A stretch of DNA of 64,000 bases from VXNJ01 sp965249595 (GCA_965249595.1 OZ252242.1:1488001-1552000); one strand, 5' to 3'. Shown: positions 50,170 to 59,221, counted from the stretch's first letter. Notes: generated by a model not told the origin, from the sequence alone. Numbers and translations are program-made.

Positions 50170-51606
50170 GTGGTTGAAGAATCATCCCCGGCGGCGGGGT
50201 TGTCAATCGCCGGGCTCTCGCGCCGGTTTGGATCGACATTGGCGCTAGAGGACGTTTCCTTCGATCTACCGGCGGGCGCCTTTTGCCTGCTGCTGGGTGC
50301 CAACGGCGCGGGCAAAACCACGCTCCTGCAGGCCCTGGCCGGGGCCATTCGGGCCGATGCCGGGGTCGCCCGTTTTGAGGGCGCCGAAATCGGCAGCGGG
50401 ATTTGGCAGCGGCGCTCGAATTTGGCCTACGCCGGCCATTCGGCCAGCGCCTATCCCTTGGCGTCCGTGGAGCAGAATCTGCGGTTTGCCCGCAGATTGG
50501 GCGGCCAGCCAACTTTGCCCCCGGTGGGAAAAGCCATTGCCGGCTTTGGCCTGTGCGATCAGGCTGACCAGCGAGCCGGGACGCTCTCGCGGGGCCAACG
50601 CCAGCGATTGGAATTGGCCCTCGCTACTGTTCGTGCACCACGGTTGCTATTGCTAGACGAACCATTTACCGGACTGGATACCCAGGGGGCCGAGCACCTT
50701 CGGACCATGCTGGCCCAGCGCGATAAGAATTCAACCGTATTGATCGCCACCCACAATCCGGGCGAAGTCTGGGACCTAGCCGACCACGTCTTGGCCTTGG
50801 CCAATGGCCGGCTGGTCGCCAACCGCGCTTGCGCCGGTATTTCCCGGCAACAAGCCATCGACCTGGCCGATTCCGCTCCGCCCCCGATTTCCCCGACTCG
50901 CAGGGATTCCGGGCGCGGATTTGAAGCGCCGGACATCGGCCGCTTCTCGCCGCTGAGCGCGGTGGTGGCGATGGATTTGGCCCAGGTTTGGCGGGGGCGC
51001 GGGAGCGCGATTGCCCTGGCGGCGCTCTCAATTCTGATCATGCTCACGGTGGCACTGGCCCTCCAGGCTCCTACCTCGGATTCCGGGGCGGCGGCTGTCG
51101 GCGGCTACTGGGCGGGCCTAACGTTCGCCGCCGTGCTCGGCTCACATCATGGGTTTCCGCACCTGCGCGAGAGCGGAACGCTGACGATGTTGCTCACTGC
51201 CCCGCTCGCTCGCCCCGTCCTGGCGCTATCGCAAATGGTCGGTCAACTGGCCCGTCTGGTTCCGGTCGCATTGCTGGGACTGGTTGCCGCCAGCGTCCTT
51301 TTCAACGTCAACTTGGTAACTCCCGATCTGGTCGTCCTGGCCATCGCCGGGGCAATCGCCCTGTCCGCCCTGGGCGCCGCCTACGGAGCCCTGCTATCGG
51401 CCCTGGGCAGTCGTGAGGTGCTTGGCCCGTTGTTGATGCTGCCCGCCGCATTGCCGATCATCATAGTTGGCGTTCTCTCCACCGCTGCAGTGGTAGACCA
51501 GACTATGTCGGGCACGCCTTGGCAGGTCGCGGCCCTGGCGGTGGCTTACGCCGCTTTGATCTGCGCTCTTTTGATTCTTGCTATTGATGAGGTGATTGTT
51601 GAGTAG
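50170..51606 (+). CDS. ccmA: fused CcmA-CcmB haem-handling ABC transporter
   Basis: One 478-residue chain combining the CcmA ATPase and the CcmB membrane subunit. CcmA half: Walker A GANGAGKT (43-50), signature LSRGQRQRLELA (139-150), Walker B LLLLDEP and the switch His in ATHNPG. CcmB half (about 262-478): six hydrophobic segments with MDLAQVWRGRG at its start and the LTMLLTAPLAR and VLGPLLMLPAALPIIIVG regions typical of CcmB. In most species these are two genes. GTG start at 50170. Confidence 0.93.
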   Translation: MVEESSPAAGLSIAGLSRRFGSTLALEDVSFDLPAGAFCLLLGANGAGKTTLLQALAGAIRADAGVARFEGAEIGSGIWQRRSNLAYAGHSASAYPLASVEQNLRFARRLGGQPTLPPVGKAIAGFGLCDQADQRAGTLSRGQRQRLELALATVRAPRLLLLDEPFTGLDTQGAEHLRTMLAQRDKNSTVLIATHNPGEVWDLADHVLALANGRLVANRACAGISRQQAIDLADSAPPPISPTRRDSGRGFEAPDIGRFSPLSAVVAMDLAQVWRGRGSAIALAALSILIMLTVALALQAPTSDSGAAAVGGYWAGLTFAAVLGSHHGFPHLRESGTLTMLLTAPLARPVLALSQMVGQLARLVPVALLGLVAASVLFNVNLVTPDLVVLAIAGAIALSALGAAYGALLSALGSREVLGPLLMLPAALPIIIVGVLSTAAVVDQTMSGTPWQVAALAVAYAALICALLILAIDEVIVE

Positions 51607-52270
51607 ACGCTACCTGCCGCCGCTAGCCCTTTCGCTGCTCACCTTGCTCACCCTGCTGGCCAGCTTGGTCCTTATCGTCTTCTACGCCCCCTTGGAAGCC
51701 GTCCAGGGCGTCGCGCAAAAGATCATGTACATCCACGTCGGCGCGGCGGCGGCGGCCTACGTTTCATTCCTGGTTACCGGTGCCGGCAGCATCGGAGTGC
51801 TGGCCAACCGCCGGCCCGGATGGGATCGCCTGGCCCGTTCGGCGGCCTTGGTCGGCGTGCTTTTCACCACCGCGACGCTGGCCACCGGGGCGATCTGGGG
51901 AAGGGCGGTCTGGGGTGTTTGGTGGACCTGGGACGCCCGTTTGACGACAACCCTGGTGCTCTGGTTCGTTCAAGCCGGTTACCTCTTGATGAGAGGTTGG
52001 ATCGGAGATCCCGAACGCCGTCAGCGCCTGGCCGCGTTCGCCGGCCTGTTGGGGGCCTTAATCGTTCCGGTCAATTACCTCTCGGCGTACTGGTGGCGAA
52101 CCCTGCATCCGCCGCCAACCGTAATAGCACCGAATTCACCGGGCTTGCCGCCGGCGATGGCCCACACCCTTATCGTCTCCACCGTCGCCCTGCTCCTGGT
52201 GTGGGCATGGATGCTCTGGGTGCAATCGTCGATTGAACGCGCCGCCGATCTACAGGAAGGCTTGATTTAG
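51596..52270 (+). CDS. ccmC: cytochrome c maturation protein CcmC
   Basis: The haem-handling protein that loads CcmE. Six hydrophobic segments; conserved haem ligand His47 (YIHVGA), the WWD motif VWWTWDARLT (109-116) and second ligand His171 (WRTLHPPP). TTG at 51596 or 51599; both overlap ccmAB. Length 224 is normal. ccmD follows with a single base between. Confidence 0.95.
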   Translation: MLSRRYLPPLALSLLTLLTLLASLVLIVFYAPLEAVQGVAQKIMYIHVGAAAAAYVSFLVTGAGSIGVLANRRPGWDRLARSAALVGVLFTTATLATGAIWGRAVWGVWWTWDARLTTTLVLWFVQAGYLLMRGWIGDPERRQRLAAFAGLLGALIVPVNYLSAYWWRTLHPPPTVIAPNSPGLPPAMAHTLIVSTVALLLVWAWMLWVQSSIERAADLQEGLI

Positions 52271-52271
52271 C

Positions 52272-52418
52272 TTGCCGTTGTCCGGGTTGGCAATGCTGCT
52301 GATCGCCTATGGCGTCCTCGCGGCCACCTTGGCCGGCTGGGCGATTTACGCCAGCGCCCGCGTCCGGGCGATCGCAATCCAAGAGGCCAGGCGCGACAGC
52401 AAGAACGCCGAAGAGTGA
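52272..52418 (+). CDS. ccmD: small haem exporter subunit CcmD
   Basis: A 48-residue single-helix protein directly between ccmC and ccmF. TTG 52272 start; the helix AMLLIAYGVLAATLAGWAIYA is followed by a basic/acidic tail (ARVRAIAIQEARRDSKNAEE), the normal CcmD topology, in which the tail is cytoplasmic. ATG 52293 is an alternative start. CcmD releases holo-CcmE from CcmABC. Identified by size, topology and position. Confidence 0.82.
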   Translation: MPLSGLAMLLIAYGVLAATLAGWAIYASARVRAIAIQEARRDSKNAEE

Positions 52419-52466
52419 TTTCCGTCACCGGCCGGCCGCCGGCCGGCACTCCGCTGCAATGACCTA

Positions 52467-54479
52467 ATGGATCTGGCCGCCCTCGGTCGCATGGCCCTAT
52501 TGTTGGCTCTGGCCCTGGCCGTCTATTCCCTTATTGCAACCGCCTTGGCTCTCCGCCTGGGCGATGACAAGCTGGCGCGATCCGGGCGCAATGCGCTCTC
52601 CGGCGTCGCCCTGGCCACGACGATGGCCATCGGCATCCTGGCGGCGGCTTTCTTGAGCGGTGATTTTGCAATTGCCACGGTCGCTGAAAACTCCTCGCGG
52701 ACGATGCGCGCCGGATTGGTCCTTTCGGCGATTTGGGGTGGCCAGGCCGGATCGCTGATGCTTTGGACCTGGCTGATCTCCCTGCACGGTGGCATTGCGG
52801 CGCCGATCATCTGGGCCCGCCTGCCGGCCTTCGGGCCGTACGTGAGCGGGGTCTTGGCGGCGGTGGTGCTTTTCTTTTTGACGCTGTTGGTTTTGGAAAG
52901 CTCGCCCTTCGAACGGCTTGCCGTGGTGCCCACTGACGGGCAGGGCCTCAACCCCCTGCTCTGGGACGTGGCGATGCAGATTCACCCGCCCCTGCTCACG
53001 GCCGGCTACACCGGGTTCGTAACTCCGTTTGCGATCGCCGTTGCGGCGCTGGCCACCGGGCGCGTGGGACGGCAATGGCTGGCCGTCAACAGACCTTGGA
53101 TGCTGCTGGCCTGGGCGCTGCAGGGAGGCGGATTGATCCTGGGCGCCTGGTGGGCCTATCGGGTGCTTGGCTGGGGAGGCTTCTGGGGCTGGGATCCGGT
53201 TGAAAACGTTGCCCTGATCCCCTGGCTGCTGGCCACCGCCTATTTGCATTCGGCAATGGTGCAAGAGCGCCGCGGGATGCTCAAGACATGGAATCTGTCG
53301 CTTTCGCTGCTTACGTTCGTGCTGGCAATATTTGGCACCTTCATCGTTCGCAGCGGCGTACTCACCTCGGTGCATTCGTTTGCCCAGTCGTTAATCGGAC
53401 CATATTTTTTCGCTTGGTTCGGTGCGTTGCTCACGCTCGCCGGCCTGCTGATCATCTATCGCGCGCCACTGCTCTCGTCCAATCGTCGATTTGAATCGTT
53501 CGGATCAAGGGAATCGGGCTTCCTGCTTAACAATTTGTTCCTCGCGGCGTTGGCCGCGACCACATTCTGGGGCACAATTTTTCCGCTGATTTCCGAACTG
53601 CTCACCGGCCGCCGGGTTTCGGTCGGGGCGCCCTTCTATGACCAGGTCAACGGGCCGTTGCTTATCGGTCTATTGCTGCTGGCCGGGATCGGACCGCTTT
53701 TGGCCTGGCGCAGCACCCCCTGGCGGCGCTTCTTGCTGCGGGCCGGCCCGGCCCTGCTACTGGCTGGCGTCATTGGCCTGGGTTTTGCCGTTGGCGGAGT
53801 AGGCCAGGCCCTCACGCTGGTAGCAGTTGGAGCCTGCGCCTTTACGACGACGGCAATCGCAACCGAATTGTTCTTCGCCGTCCGCCGCGGATCATCGGCC
53901 GCTCGCTGGCCCCGCCGGGTGGTCGAAATTCTGCTGGCCGACCGGCGGCGCTGGGGTGGGTATGTGGTGCACTTGAGCATCGTGTTGGTTGCCGTCGGGG
54001 CGATCGGGACGGCCGGATTCCAACAGGAGCGGGCAATCACATTGAGGGTCGACGAAAGCGCCCGGATCGGCGACTATTCGATCGCCTACCAGCAGATGGA
54101 AACCTATCAGGTGGGAGCGGTTGCTTACTTTGATGCCCATCTGGCCGTAACCACCGGCGATGACCAGAGTTCGCTGATCGCCGGCCGCCGCATCCATCGC
54201 GGTTGGGAGAGTCAGCCGGTCGCCGATGTCGGAATCGAAACCACCGCCCCACAGTTGACCGACCTTTACGTAATACTCTCCGGCTGGGGTGATCAATTCG
54301 AGACCGTGAGCCTGCGGGTGTTGGTCAATCCGGCGATCGGTTGGATGTGGATCGGCGGATTGGCATTCCTCCTGGGAGTCCTGGTGGTGTTCTGGCCGGG
54401 CGCTGCGGCCAGCCTTGGCAGTTCAGCGCGGCAAGCCCGCCGATCGACCTTGGCCTGGCAAGCGGCCAGGACCTCCTGA
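52467..54479 (+). CDS. ccmF: haem lyase core subunit CcmF
   Basis: A 670-residue polytopic protein that attaches haem to apocytochrome c. The WWD region GWGGFWGWDPVENVALIPWL is complete. NPLLWDVAMQIHPPLLTAGY and YLHSAMVQERRGMLKTWN carry the conserved histidines, and SGVLTSVHSFA the third. About 14 helices and a periplasmic domain near residues 515-625 are visible. ATG start at 52467. The stop TGA overlaps a CTG that appears to start ccmH. Confidence 0.95.
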   Translation: MDLAALGRMALLLALALAVYSLIATALALRLGDDKLARSGRNALSGVALATTMAIGILAAAFLSGDFAIATVAENSSRTMRAGLVLSAIWGGQAGSLMLWTWLISLHGGIAAPIIWARLPAFGPYVSGVLAAVVLFFLTLLVLESSPFERLAVVPTDGQGLNPLLWDVAMQIHPPLLTAGYTGFVTPFAIAVAALATGRVGRQWLAVNRPWMLLAWALQGGGLILGAWWAYRVLGWGGFWGWDPVENVALIPWLLATAYLHSAMVQERRGMLKTWNLSLSLLTFVLAIFGTFIVRSGVLTSVHSFAQSLIGPYFFAWFGALLTLAGLLIIYRAPLLSSNRRFESFGSRESGFLLNNLFLAALAATTFWGTIFPLISELLTGRRVSVGAPFYDQVNGPLLIGLLLLAGIGPLLAWRSTPWRRFLLRAGPALLLAGVIGLGFAVGGVGQALTLVAVGACAFTTTAIATELFFAVRRGSSAARWPRRVVEILLADRRRWGGYVVHLSIVLVAVGAIGTAGFQQERAITLRVDESARIGDYSIAYQQMETYQVGAVAYFDAHLAVTTGDDQSSLIAGRRIHRGWESQPVADVGIETTAPQLTDLYVILSGWGDQFETVSLRVLVNPAIGWMWIGGLAFLLGVLVVFWPGAAASLGSSARQARRSTLAWQAARTS

Positions 54480-54877
54480 ACCGTCTCCTGCCGGCGATCG
54501 CGATAGCGCTGCTGGCGCTATCGCTGTTGACCGGCCCGCTGCTCGCTGATGAATTGGAGGAGCAGACCTGGGCGATCGCCGGCAAACTGGCCTGCCCGGT
54601 CTGCGCCGGACAGAGCGTTAAGGACTCCGGCGCCGAGTTGGCGGTCCAAATGCGTTCCATCATCGCCACCCAGCTGGCCCAGGGCCGCAGTGAACCGCAA
54701 ATCATCGAATATCTGGTCGACCGCTATGGAGCGGAAATCCTGCTCGATCCCCCGAAAAGCGGAATCCAGCTCTGGGTCTGGATCGGTCCGGTTGCGATAT
54801 TGGCAATTGGCGTGCTAATGGTTCTGGGGCGATTTGACCACTCGGCGCTGTTGGCGCGCTGGCGGCGCGACCGATGA
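54476..54877 (+). CDS. ccmH: cytochrome c maturation thioredoxin-like protein CcmH (N-domain type)
   Basis: A membrane-anchored protein reducing apocytochrome thiols. Signal/anchor NRLLPAIAIALLALSLLTG, then KLACPVCAGQSVKDS with Cys40 and Cys43, the three-helix domain with IIEYLVDRYG, and a C-terminal helix. No ATG, GTG or TTG opens this signal peptide; CTG 54476 forms a CTGA overlap with the ccmF stop and has AGGA four bases upstream. Canonical alternatives are TTG 54341 or GTG 54347 (about 130-base overlap with ccmF), or TTG 54524 (cuts the anchor). Confidence 0.9.
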   Translation: MNRLLPAIAIALLALSLLTGPLLADELEEQTWAIAGKLACPVCAGQSVKDSGAELAVQMRSIIATQLAQGRSEPQIIEYLVDRYGAEILLDPPKSGIQLWVWIGPVAILAIGVLMVLGRFDHSALLARWRRDR

Positions 54878-55938
54878 TTGCCTACATCGCCGCAATGCTC
54901 GCCCTTACCACCCTGGTGGCCCTGGCCCTGGCCTTAGAGCCGCTGCTTGGATCAAGAACCGTCGGGCGCCCGGTTGACTCCGACGATCTTGACGATCTGC
55001 TCAATTCGCCCGCTGAAAATGCGGGCCCGCCGCCGCCCCGGTTTGTCGGGCGGCTGCAACGCGGCCAGGCAATAGGGCTGGCCGGGGCGCTGGCTTTCGT
55101 AGGTCTGGCCGTAATCTTGGCGGCGGCGGCGCTGCGCACCGATGATCAACCGGCCTCTCTCGCCGTCGCCAATATTGGATCGCCGGCCACGGGCGATCTG
55201 TTCCTGAGCGCCGATGGTGATCAATTGGTGGTGGGTGGAGCCGACGGCATCTGGGTAGGGCCGGCCGGATCGGACTCGCTATCGCGCATTGAGACCCTCC
55301 TCCCGCGGCCGGTGGCCGTTGCACCGCCCGGCAGCCTGTTGCTATCGGCCGATGGGCGGCGCTTTGACCTGTCCGGCGCGGCCTCTGCAAACGCGGACTG
55401 GCCGGATGTTGAGGCTGTCGCGATTGCCTCCTCGCGTTCGGGCGGGCGCGTGGTACTGGCCGGAATTGACCGCTCGCTACACCTCTCTGGCGATGGCGGG
55501 CAGAGCTGGCGACAGGCGGGCGACCTGACGCCGCTGGGCCTGCGGGCCCTGTCGGTCAGCGACCGCGACGGGAGGATTTGGGTCGCGACCGACGTTCAGG
55601 GGGTGCTGACCGGTGACGGTGAGAGCGGTTGGGCCGGGGCCAACGGGTTTGTCAATGGAGCCCTGCCGACGGTTACGGTCTTCGATATTGACTACGATCC
55701 CGACAGCGGCGATTCATTCAGTGGGGCCGCCGGCGAGGTCTTCCAGGGGTCGCTCTATGCGGCCACCGACGCCGGATTGTTTAGATCACGCGATGGCGGG
55801 CTCGCCTGGAATCTGATCGCCACCGGTTTTGCGCCGGCCGCCATCTACGGCGATGGACGTTACAGCGGGGACCTCTGGGCGGCGGCAATCGACGGGATGA
55901 TCTACCGCTCCACCGATGGTGGTCGGAATTGGTCGTAA
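54874..55938 (+). CDS. two-helix membrane protein with Asp-box beta-propeller (CcmI-like topology)
   Basis: A 354-residue protein starting in an ATGA overlap with ccmH. Helix 1 is at about 3-21, then an acidic cytoplasmic-type loop (SDDLDDLLNSPAENAGPP), helix 2 at about 68-89, and an extracytoplasmic region rich in Asp-box motifs: SGDGGQSW, SRDGGLAWN, STDGGRNWS plus degenerate copies, typical of BNR/YCF48 propellers. CcmI has this topology but with TPRs outside. Position after ccmH is where ccmI usually lies. Function in cytochrome maturation is inference. Confidence 0.7.
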   Translation: MIAYIAAMLALTTLVALALALEPLLGSRTVGRPVDSDDLDDLLNSPAENAGPPPPRFVGRLQRGQAIGLAGALAFVGLAVILAAAALRTDDQPASLAVANIGSPATGDLFLSADGDQLVVGGADGIWVGPAGSDSLSRIETLLPRPVAVAPPGSLLLSADGRRFDLSGAASANADWPDVEAVAIASSRSGGRVVLAGIDRSLHLSGDGGQSWRQAGDLTPLGLRALSVSDRDGRIWVATDVQGVLTGDGESGWAGANGFVNGALPTVTVFDIDYDPDSGDSFSGAAGEVFQGSLYAATDAGLFRSRDGGLAWNLIATGFAPAAIYGDGRYSGDLWAAAIDGMIYRSTDGGRNWS

Positions 55939-57083
55939 TCGTCCGTCGGATCCTCTTATCCGCCCTGCTGGCGGTCCTGCTGCTTGGCATGACTGCAGCC
56001 CACCTGAGCTCTCCCGATTCAACTGGCCGCCTGACGGTCACGTTGGCAAATGGCACCGCCGGGGCCGGCGCGCCGCTGGGCAATGAAGTTGAACTGTTCG
56101 CCTACCAGGATCAGGTACTTGTTCATACTCTTCGCGAATCGACCGCCATAGCCCCTGCCACGCAGGTGTTTGAAGGGCTCGCGATCGGTGATCAATGGGC
56201 CTACGTGGCCACCACGAACTATCGGGGCGCCACTTTCGCCACCACCCCGGTATCCTTCGCCGGGCAAGGCCAGATCGGAATTGAAATCGAACTCACCGTC
56301 TTCGAGGTGACTGAGCATGACCCTGGATTGCGCATCGCCAACTATTCGGTGATACTGGCCCTCGAACCGGGTGGCAAGACGCTACGATCGGTTCATACGA
56401 TCACCTTTGAAGTGCCCGGGGACTTGGCCTTCGGCGTCCCCGCGTCCACTGGACAACTCAGGTTCGCGCTGCCGAGCGGGGCCCGGGCATTCAATCCACT
56501 TACTGGTCTTGCTTCCTGGGAATTGGCGCCGGACGGTGACTATCTGGCGGCCGGGGCCACGCTAATCCCTGGTGACTCGACGATTTCCTTTGAATACCAA
56601 TTCCCCTGGGATCGGGCCGGCCAGGACTTTGCCGTTTCAGCCCCGGTGGCGGTCGGGCAGTTGAATCTGCGGGCGGTGGAAAGTCAGTTTTCGATCACCT
56701 CGCCAGGAATCGTGCAGCTGCCGGGACTGCAGATGAATCAAACTACCACTCTCGGCCACTGGCAGACGACCGATATCCCGGCTGGTGCGGACTTGTCGAT
56801 CCGGCTTAGCGACCCAAGTTTTGGTGTCCTCGATCGGCTTGTCGATGCCCTGGATGGCCGCACGGCCGGGGCGTTCGCGGTGGGGCTGGGCCTGATCGGG
56901 GCCCTTGCGGCGTCCTGGCGGCGATGGCAAGGGCGCCGAGTCCGCCTCGCTGAAGCTCTTGCCGCGCTGGCTGATCCGGACCTGCGGAAAGACAATTCGA
57001 CGGCTTGTGCCCGCCTCGGCCAGCTGCTGGCCGCCGACCCCGGTCTGGCGCGCCGAATTCGATTGGCGCGAAAGCAGAATTAA
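55929..57083 (+). CDS. signal-peptide protein with beta-rich exterior and C-terminal membrane helix
   Basis: I do not recognise this family. TTG start; a signal peptide at 1-25 (LLSALLAVLLLGMTAAHLS); a beta-rich domain with LTVTLANGTAG and EVELFAYQDQ resembling carboxypeptidase-regulatory-like repeats; a second beta domain; a membrane helix at about 311-328 (AFAVGLGLIGALAASW); and a basic, helical cytoplasmic tail. It overlaps the propeller gene by ten bases, so it is likely the last gene of the cytochrome c maturation operon. It could be an accessory or an assembly factor. Confidence 0.6.
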   Translation: MVVIVRRILLSALLAVLLLGMTAAHLSSPDSTGRLTVTLANGTAGAGAPLGNEVELFAYQDQVLVHTLRESTAIAPATQVFEGLAIGDQWAYVATTNYRGATFATTPVSFAGQGQIGIEIELTVFEVTEHDPGLRIANYSVILALEPGGKTLRSVHTITFEVPGDLAFGVPASTGQLRFALPSGARAFNPLTGLASWELAPDGDYLAAGATLIPGDSTISFEYQFPWDRAGQDFAVSAPVAVGQLNLRAVESQFSITSPGIVQLPGLQMNQTTTLGHWQTTDIPAGADLSIRLSDPSFGVLDRLVDALDGRTAGAFAVGLGLIGALAASWRRWQGRRVRLAEALAALADPDLRKDNSTACARLGQLLAADPGLARRIRLARKQN

Positions 57084-57146
57084 ATCGACGCGCGGCCCGC
57101 TGTAGATTGGCCTCGCAGCTGGTCACGACGGGAAGGTAATTTGGCC

Positions 57147-57923
57147 ATGAGGATCACGATTTGGAATGAATTTCGGCACGAGCGGCAGAGCTCTGAAATT
57201 GCCCAGATCTACCCCAATGGCATCCACGGGGCAATCGCCGCTGGGCTGGCTGACCAAACGGATTTCGAGATTACAACCGCCACCCTGGATGAACCGGAGC
57301 ACGGGCTGACCGAGGCGGTGTTGGCCGGAACGGACGTCCTGGTCTGGTGGGGCCACATCGCCCATCGCGACGTTGAAGAGGAAATCGTTGAACGTGTGCA
57401 CGACCGGATCATGCAGGGCATGGGCTTGGTGGTGCTCCATTCAGGTCATCTGTCAAAGATCTTCATAAAGCTGATGGGCACCACCTGTTGGCTCAAATGG
57501 CGCGAAGCGGATGAACGCGAACGCGTTTGGGTTGTGAACCCGGCTCATCCGATCGCCGCTGGATTGGGCGAATATTTCGAAATTCCGCAGGCCGAAATGT
57601 ACGGCGAACATTTCGATATTCCAGCACCCGATGAACTCGTTTTTGTCAGCTGGTTTCAGGGCGGCGAAGTTTTTCGCTCAGGCTGCGTTTTCCACCGCGG
57701 GGCGGGCAAGATCTTCTACTTTCGACCCGGTCACGAGACGCTGCCGATCTTCCACAACGAAACCGTGTTGCATGTGATTGGCAACGGAATTCGTTATGTG
57801 GGCGCCAGCGGTGGCATCGTACCCACCTACGGCAACGCAATGCCGGTCGAAGAGCTTGCCTGGTACAAGGGTCCGGACTTTTCCGACCACCCGCCGGAGG
57901 TTGTGTTGCGCGGACGAGCGTGA
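57147..57923 (+). CDS. ThuA-like glutamine amidotransferase-fold protein
   Basis: A 258-residue ThuA family (trehalose utilisation-like) protein. Seen are ITIWNEFRHE at the N-terminus, NGIHGAIAAGL, DVLVWWGHIAH, GLVVLHSGHLSKIF, NPAHPIAAGLGEYFEI and GKIFYFRPGHETLP. The fold is class I amidotransferase-like, but the nucleophilic Cys position here is Ser in LHSGH, as in other ThuA proteins. ATG 57147 with GGAAGG ten bases upstream; a TTG at 57141 is also possible. Substrate unknown. Confidence 0.88.
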   Translation: MRITIWNEFRHERQSSEIAQIYPNGIHGAIAAGLADQTDFEITTATLDEPEHGLTEAVLAGTDVLVWWGHIAHRDVEEEIVERVHDRIMQGMGLVVLHSGHLSKIFIKLMGTTCWLKWREADERERVWVVNPAHPIAAGLGEYFEIPQAEMYGEHFDIPAPDELVFVSWFQGGEVFRSGCVFHRGAGKIFYFRPGHETLPIFHNETVLHVIGNGIRYVGASGGIVPTYGNAMPVEELAWYKGPDFSDHPPEVVLRGRA

Positions 57924-57999
57924 CTTTTTGCAACCCGATGCGGTTCTGGGATTGGCAGTTGCAATCGGTGCCATGCGACCTATCAGCCGCTTGAGCTAA

Positions 58000-58707
58000 A
58001 TGCCGATGCTGCAGCAAATCGCCGATGGTCGCACTGACCTGGTCTTCGAATACCTGGCGCAGGGCAACGCCCCAGATTCGAGTGACCAAGGCGGTACCTC
58101 GCTGCTTAGCTGGTGCGCACACCATGGCGACGTGAGCGCGATACGATTTCTGCTCGCCAACGGCGAAAAGCTGGAATCGTTGGGAGGTAACCGTGGGCTC
58201 AATGGCGCGGCATTCCACGGCAATTGGCAACTCTGTCAGTTCCTAATCGAACAGGGTGCCGACGTGAACCATCCGCTTGCAGATACTGGTGAGACGCCCC
58301 TGCACGCGGCGCTTAGCAAGGCCAATCGCCCCGCTTACGACCACGTCGTCGAAATCCTGCTGGCCAACGGCGCCAGCACCGAGTGCGTTACAAAGCCGTC
58401 GGCGCCCACGGGCCAATTCATGCGCGATAGCCGGACAAGAGCGGAAACGCCACTCCATCGCGCGGCTGCATTTGGCAGCGAGCGGAGCATCCAACTTCTC
58501 CTGGACGCCGGGGCGGCCAGGGACGCCAAAGACATCAACGGCGATTCGCCCCTGGCCTGGGCGAGCTGGCACCTTCGGCCGCCGGCCATTCTCAGGCTGC
58601 TCAGTTACGGAAATTTCTCCGTTCACCCGGAAAACACATCGACCTATGACCACGGCGCTGGCTGGAGTCAGATCGACCCTTCGGCCCGGGGTAGACCACA
58701 CGTCTAA
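58000..58707 (+). CDS. ankyrin-repeat protein
   Basis: A 235-residue protein made of about five ankyrin repeats, recognisable by GGTSLLSWCAHHGDVSAIRFLLANG, GLNGAAFHGNWQLCQFLIEQGADVN, ETPLHAAL, ETPLHRAAAFGSERSIQLLLDAGA and DSPLAWAS. No signal peptide or other domain. It starts 76 bases after the ThuA-like gene. Ankyrin proteins bind other proteins; no partner can be named. Convergent with guaD. Confidence 0.85.
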   Translation: MPMLQQIADGRTDLVFEYLAQGNAPDSSDQGGTSLLSWCAHHGDVSAIRFLLANGEKLESLGGNRGLNGAAFHGNWQLCQFLIEQGADVNHPLADTGETPLHAALSKANRPAYDHVVEILLANGASTECVTKPSAPTGQFMRDSRTRAETPLHRAAAFGSERSIQLLLDAGAARDAKDINGDSPLAWASWHLRPPAILRLLSYGNFSVHPENTSTYDHGAGWSQIDPSARGRPHV

Positions 58708-58747
58708 GTGCGGTGGCGCCGGTAAGCCGCTAAGACCAGTTCGCCGG

Positions 58748-59221
58748 TCAATAGGGGGTCTTGTCCTCTAGATCGGTCCACTCCTGGAAAGCCAATCCGG
58801 CCTCGGCCGAGGGCAGATGGATCAGCGGCAGCGAGCGGTCTTCGATCGGCAGGGCGATTTCGACGTATAGCCGGTCGTCGTCAAACCCGATCCGGGCGGC
58901 GTCATCGCGATTGTTGGCGAAATACACGCGATCCAGGCGGGCCCAATATATGGCCCCCAGGCACATCGGGCAGGGCTCGCAGGAGGAGTACATTTCACAG
59001 CCGGCCAATTGGAAATTACCTATCGCCTGGCAGGCCTTTCGAATCGCGATCACCTCGGCGTGGGCCGTCGGATCATTGGCCGATGTGACCTGGTTGAACC
59101 CCTCGCCGATGATTTCACCGTCTTTGACGACCACCGCGCCGAACGGCCCGCCCAGTCCGTCGCGCATTCGTTGGCGCGAAATCACCACCGCCCGGGCCAT
59201 GTGGATTTCTCGATTGTTCAT
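58748..59221 (-). CDS. guaD: guanine deaminase (cytidine-deaminase fold)
   Basis: A 157-residue zinc deaminase. Zinc motifs are HAE (54-56) and PCPMC (83-87) in SSCEPCPMCLGAIYWARLDRVYFAN, which matches guanine deaminase of the Bacillus type better than TadA. It would convert guanine to xanthine, the substrate of the xanthine dehydrogenase encoded divergently next door, giving a small purine-salvage/catabolic unit. ATG at 59219-59221. A different base or cytosine derivative cannot be excluded. Confidence 0.85.
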   Translation of the reverse strand: MNNREIHMARAVVISRQRMRDGLGGPFGAVVVKDGEIIGEGFNQVTSANDPTAHAEVIAIRKACQAIGNFQLAGCEMYSSCEPCPMCLGAIYWARLDRVYFANNRDDAARIGFDDDRLYVEIALPIEDRSLPLIHLPSAEAGLAFQEWTDLEDKTPY

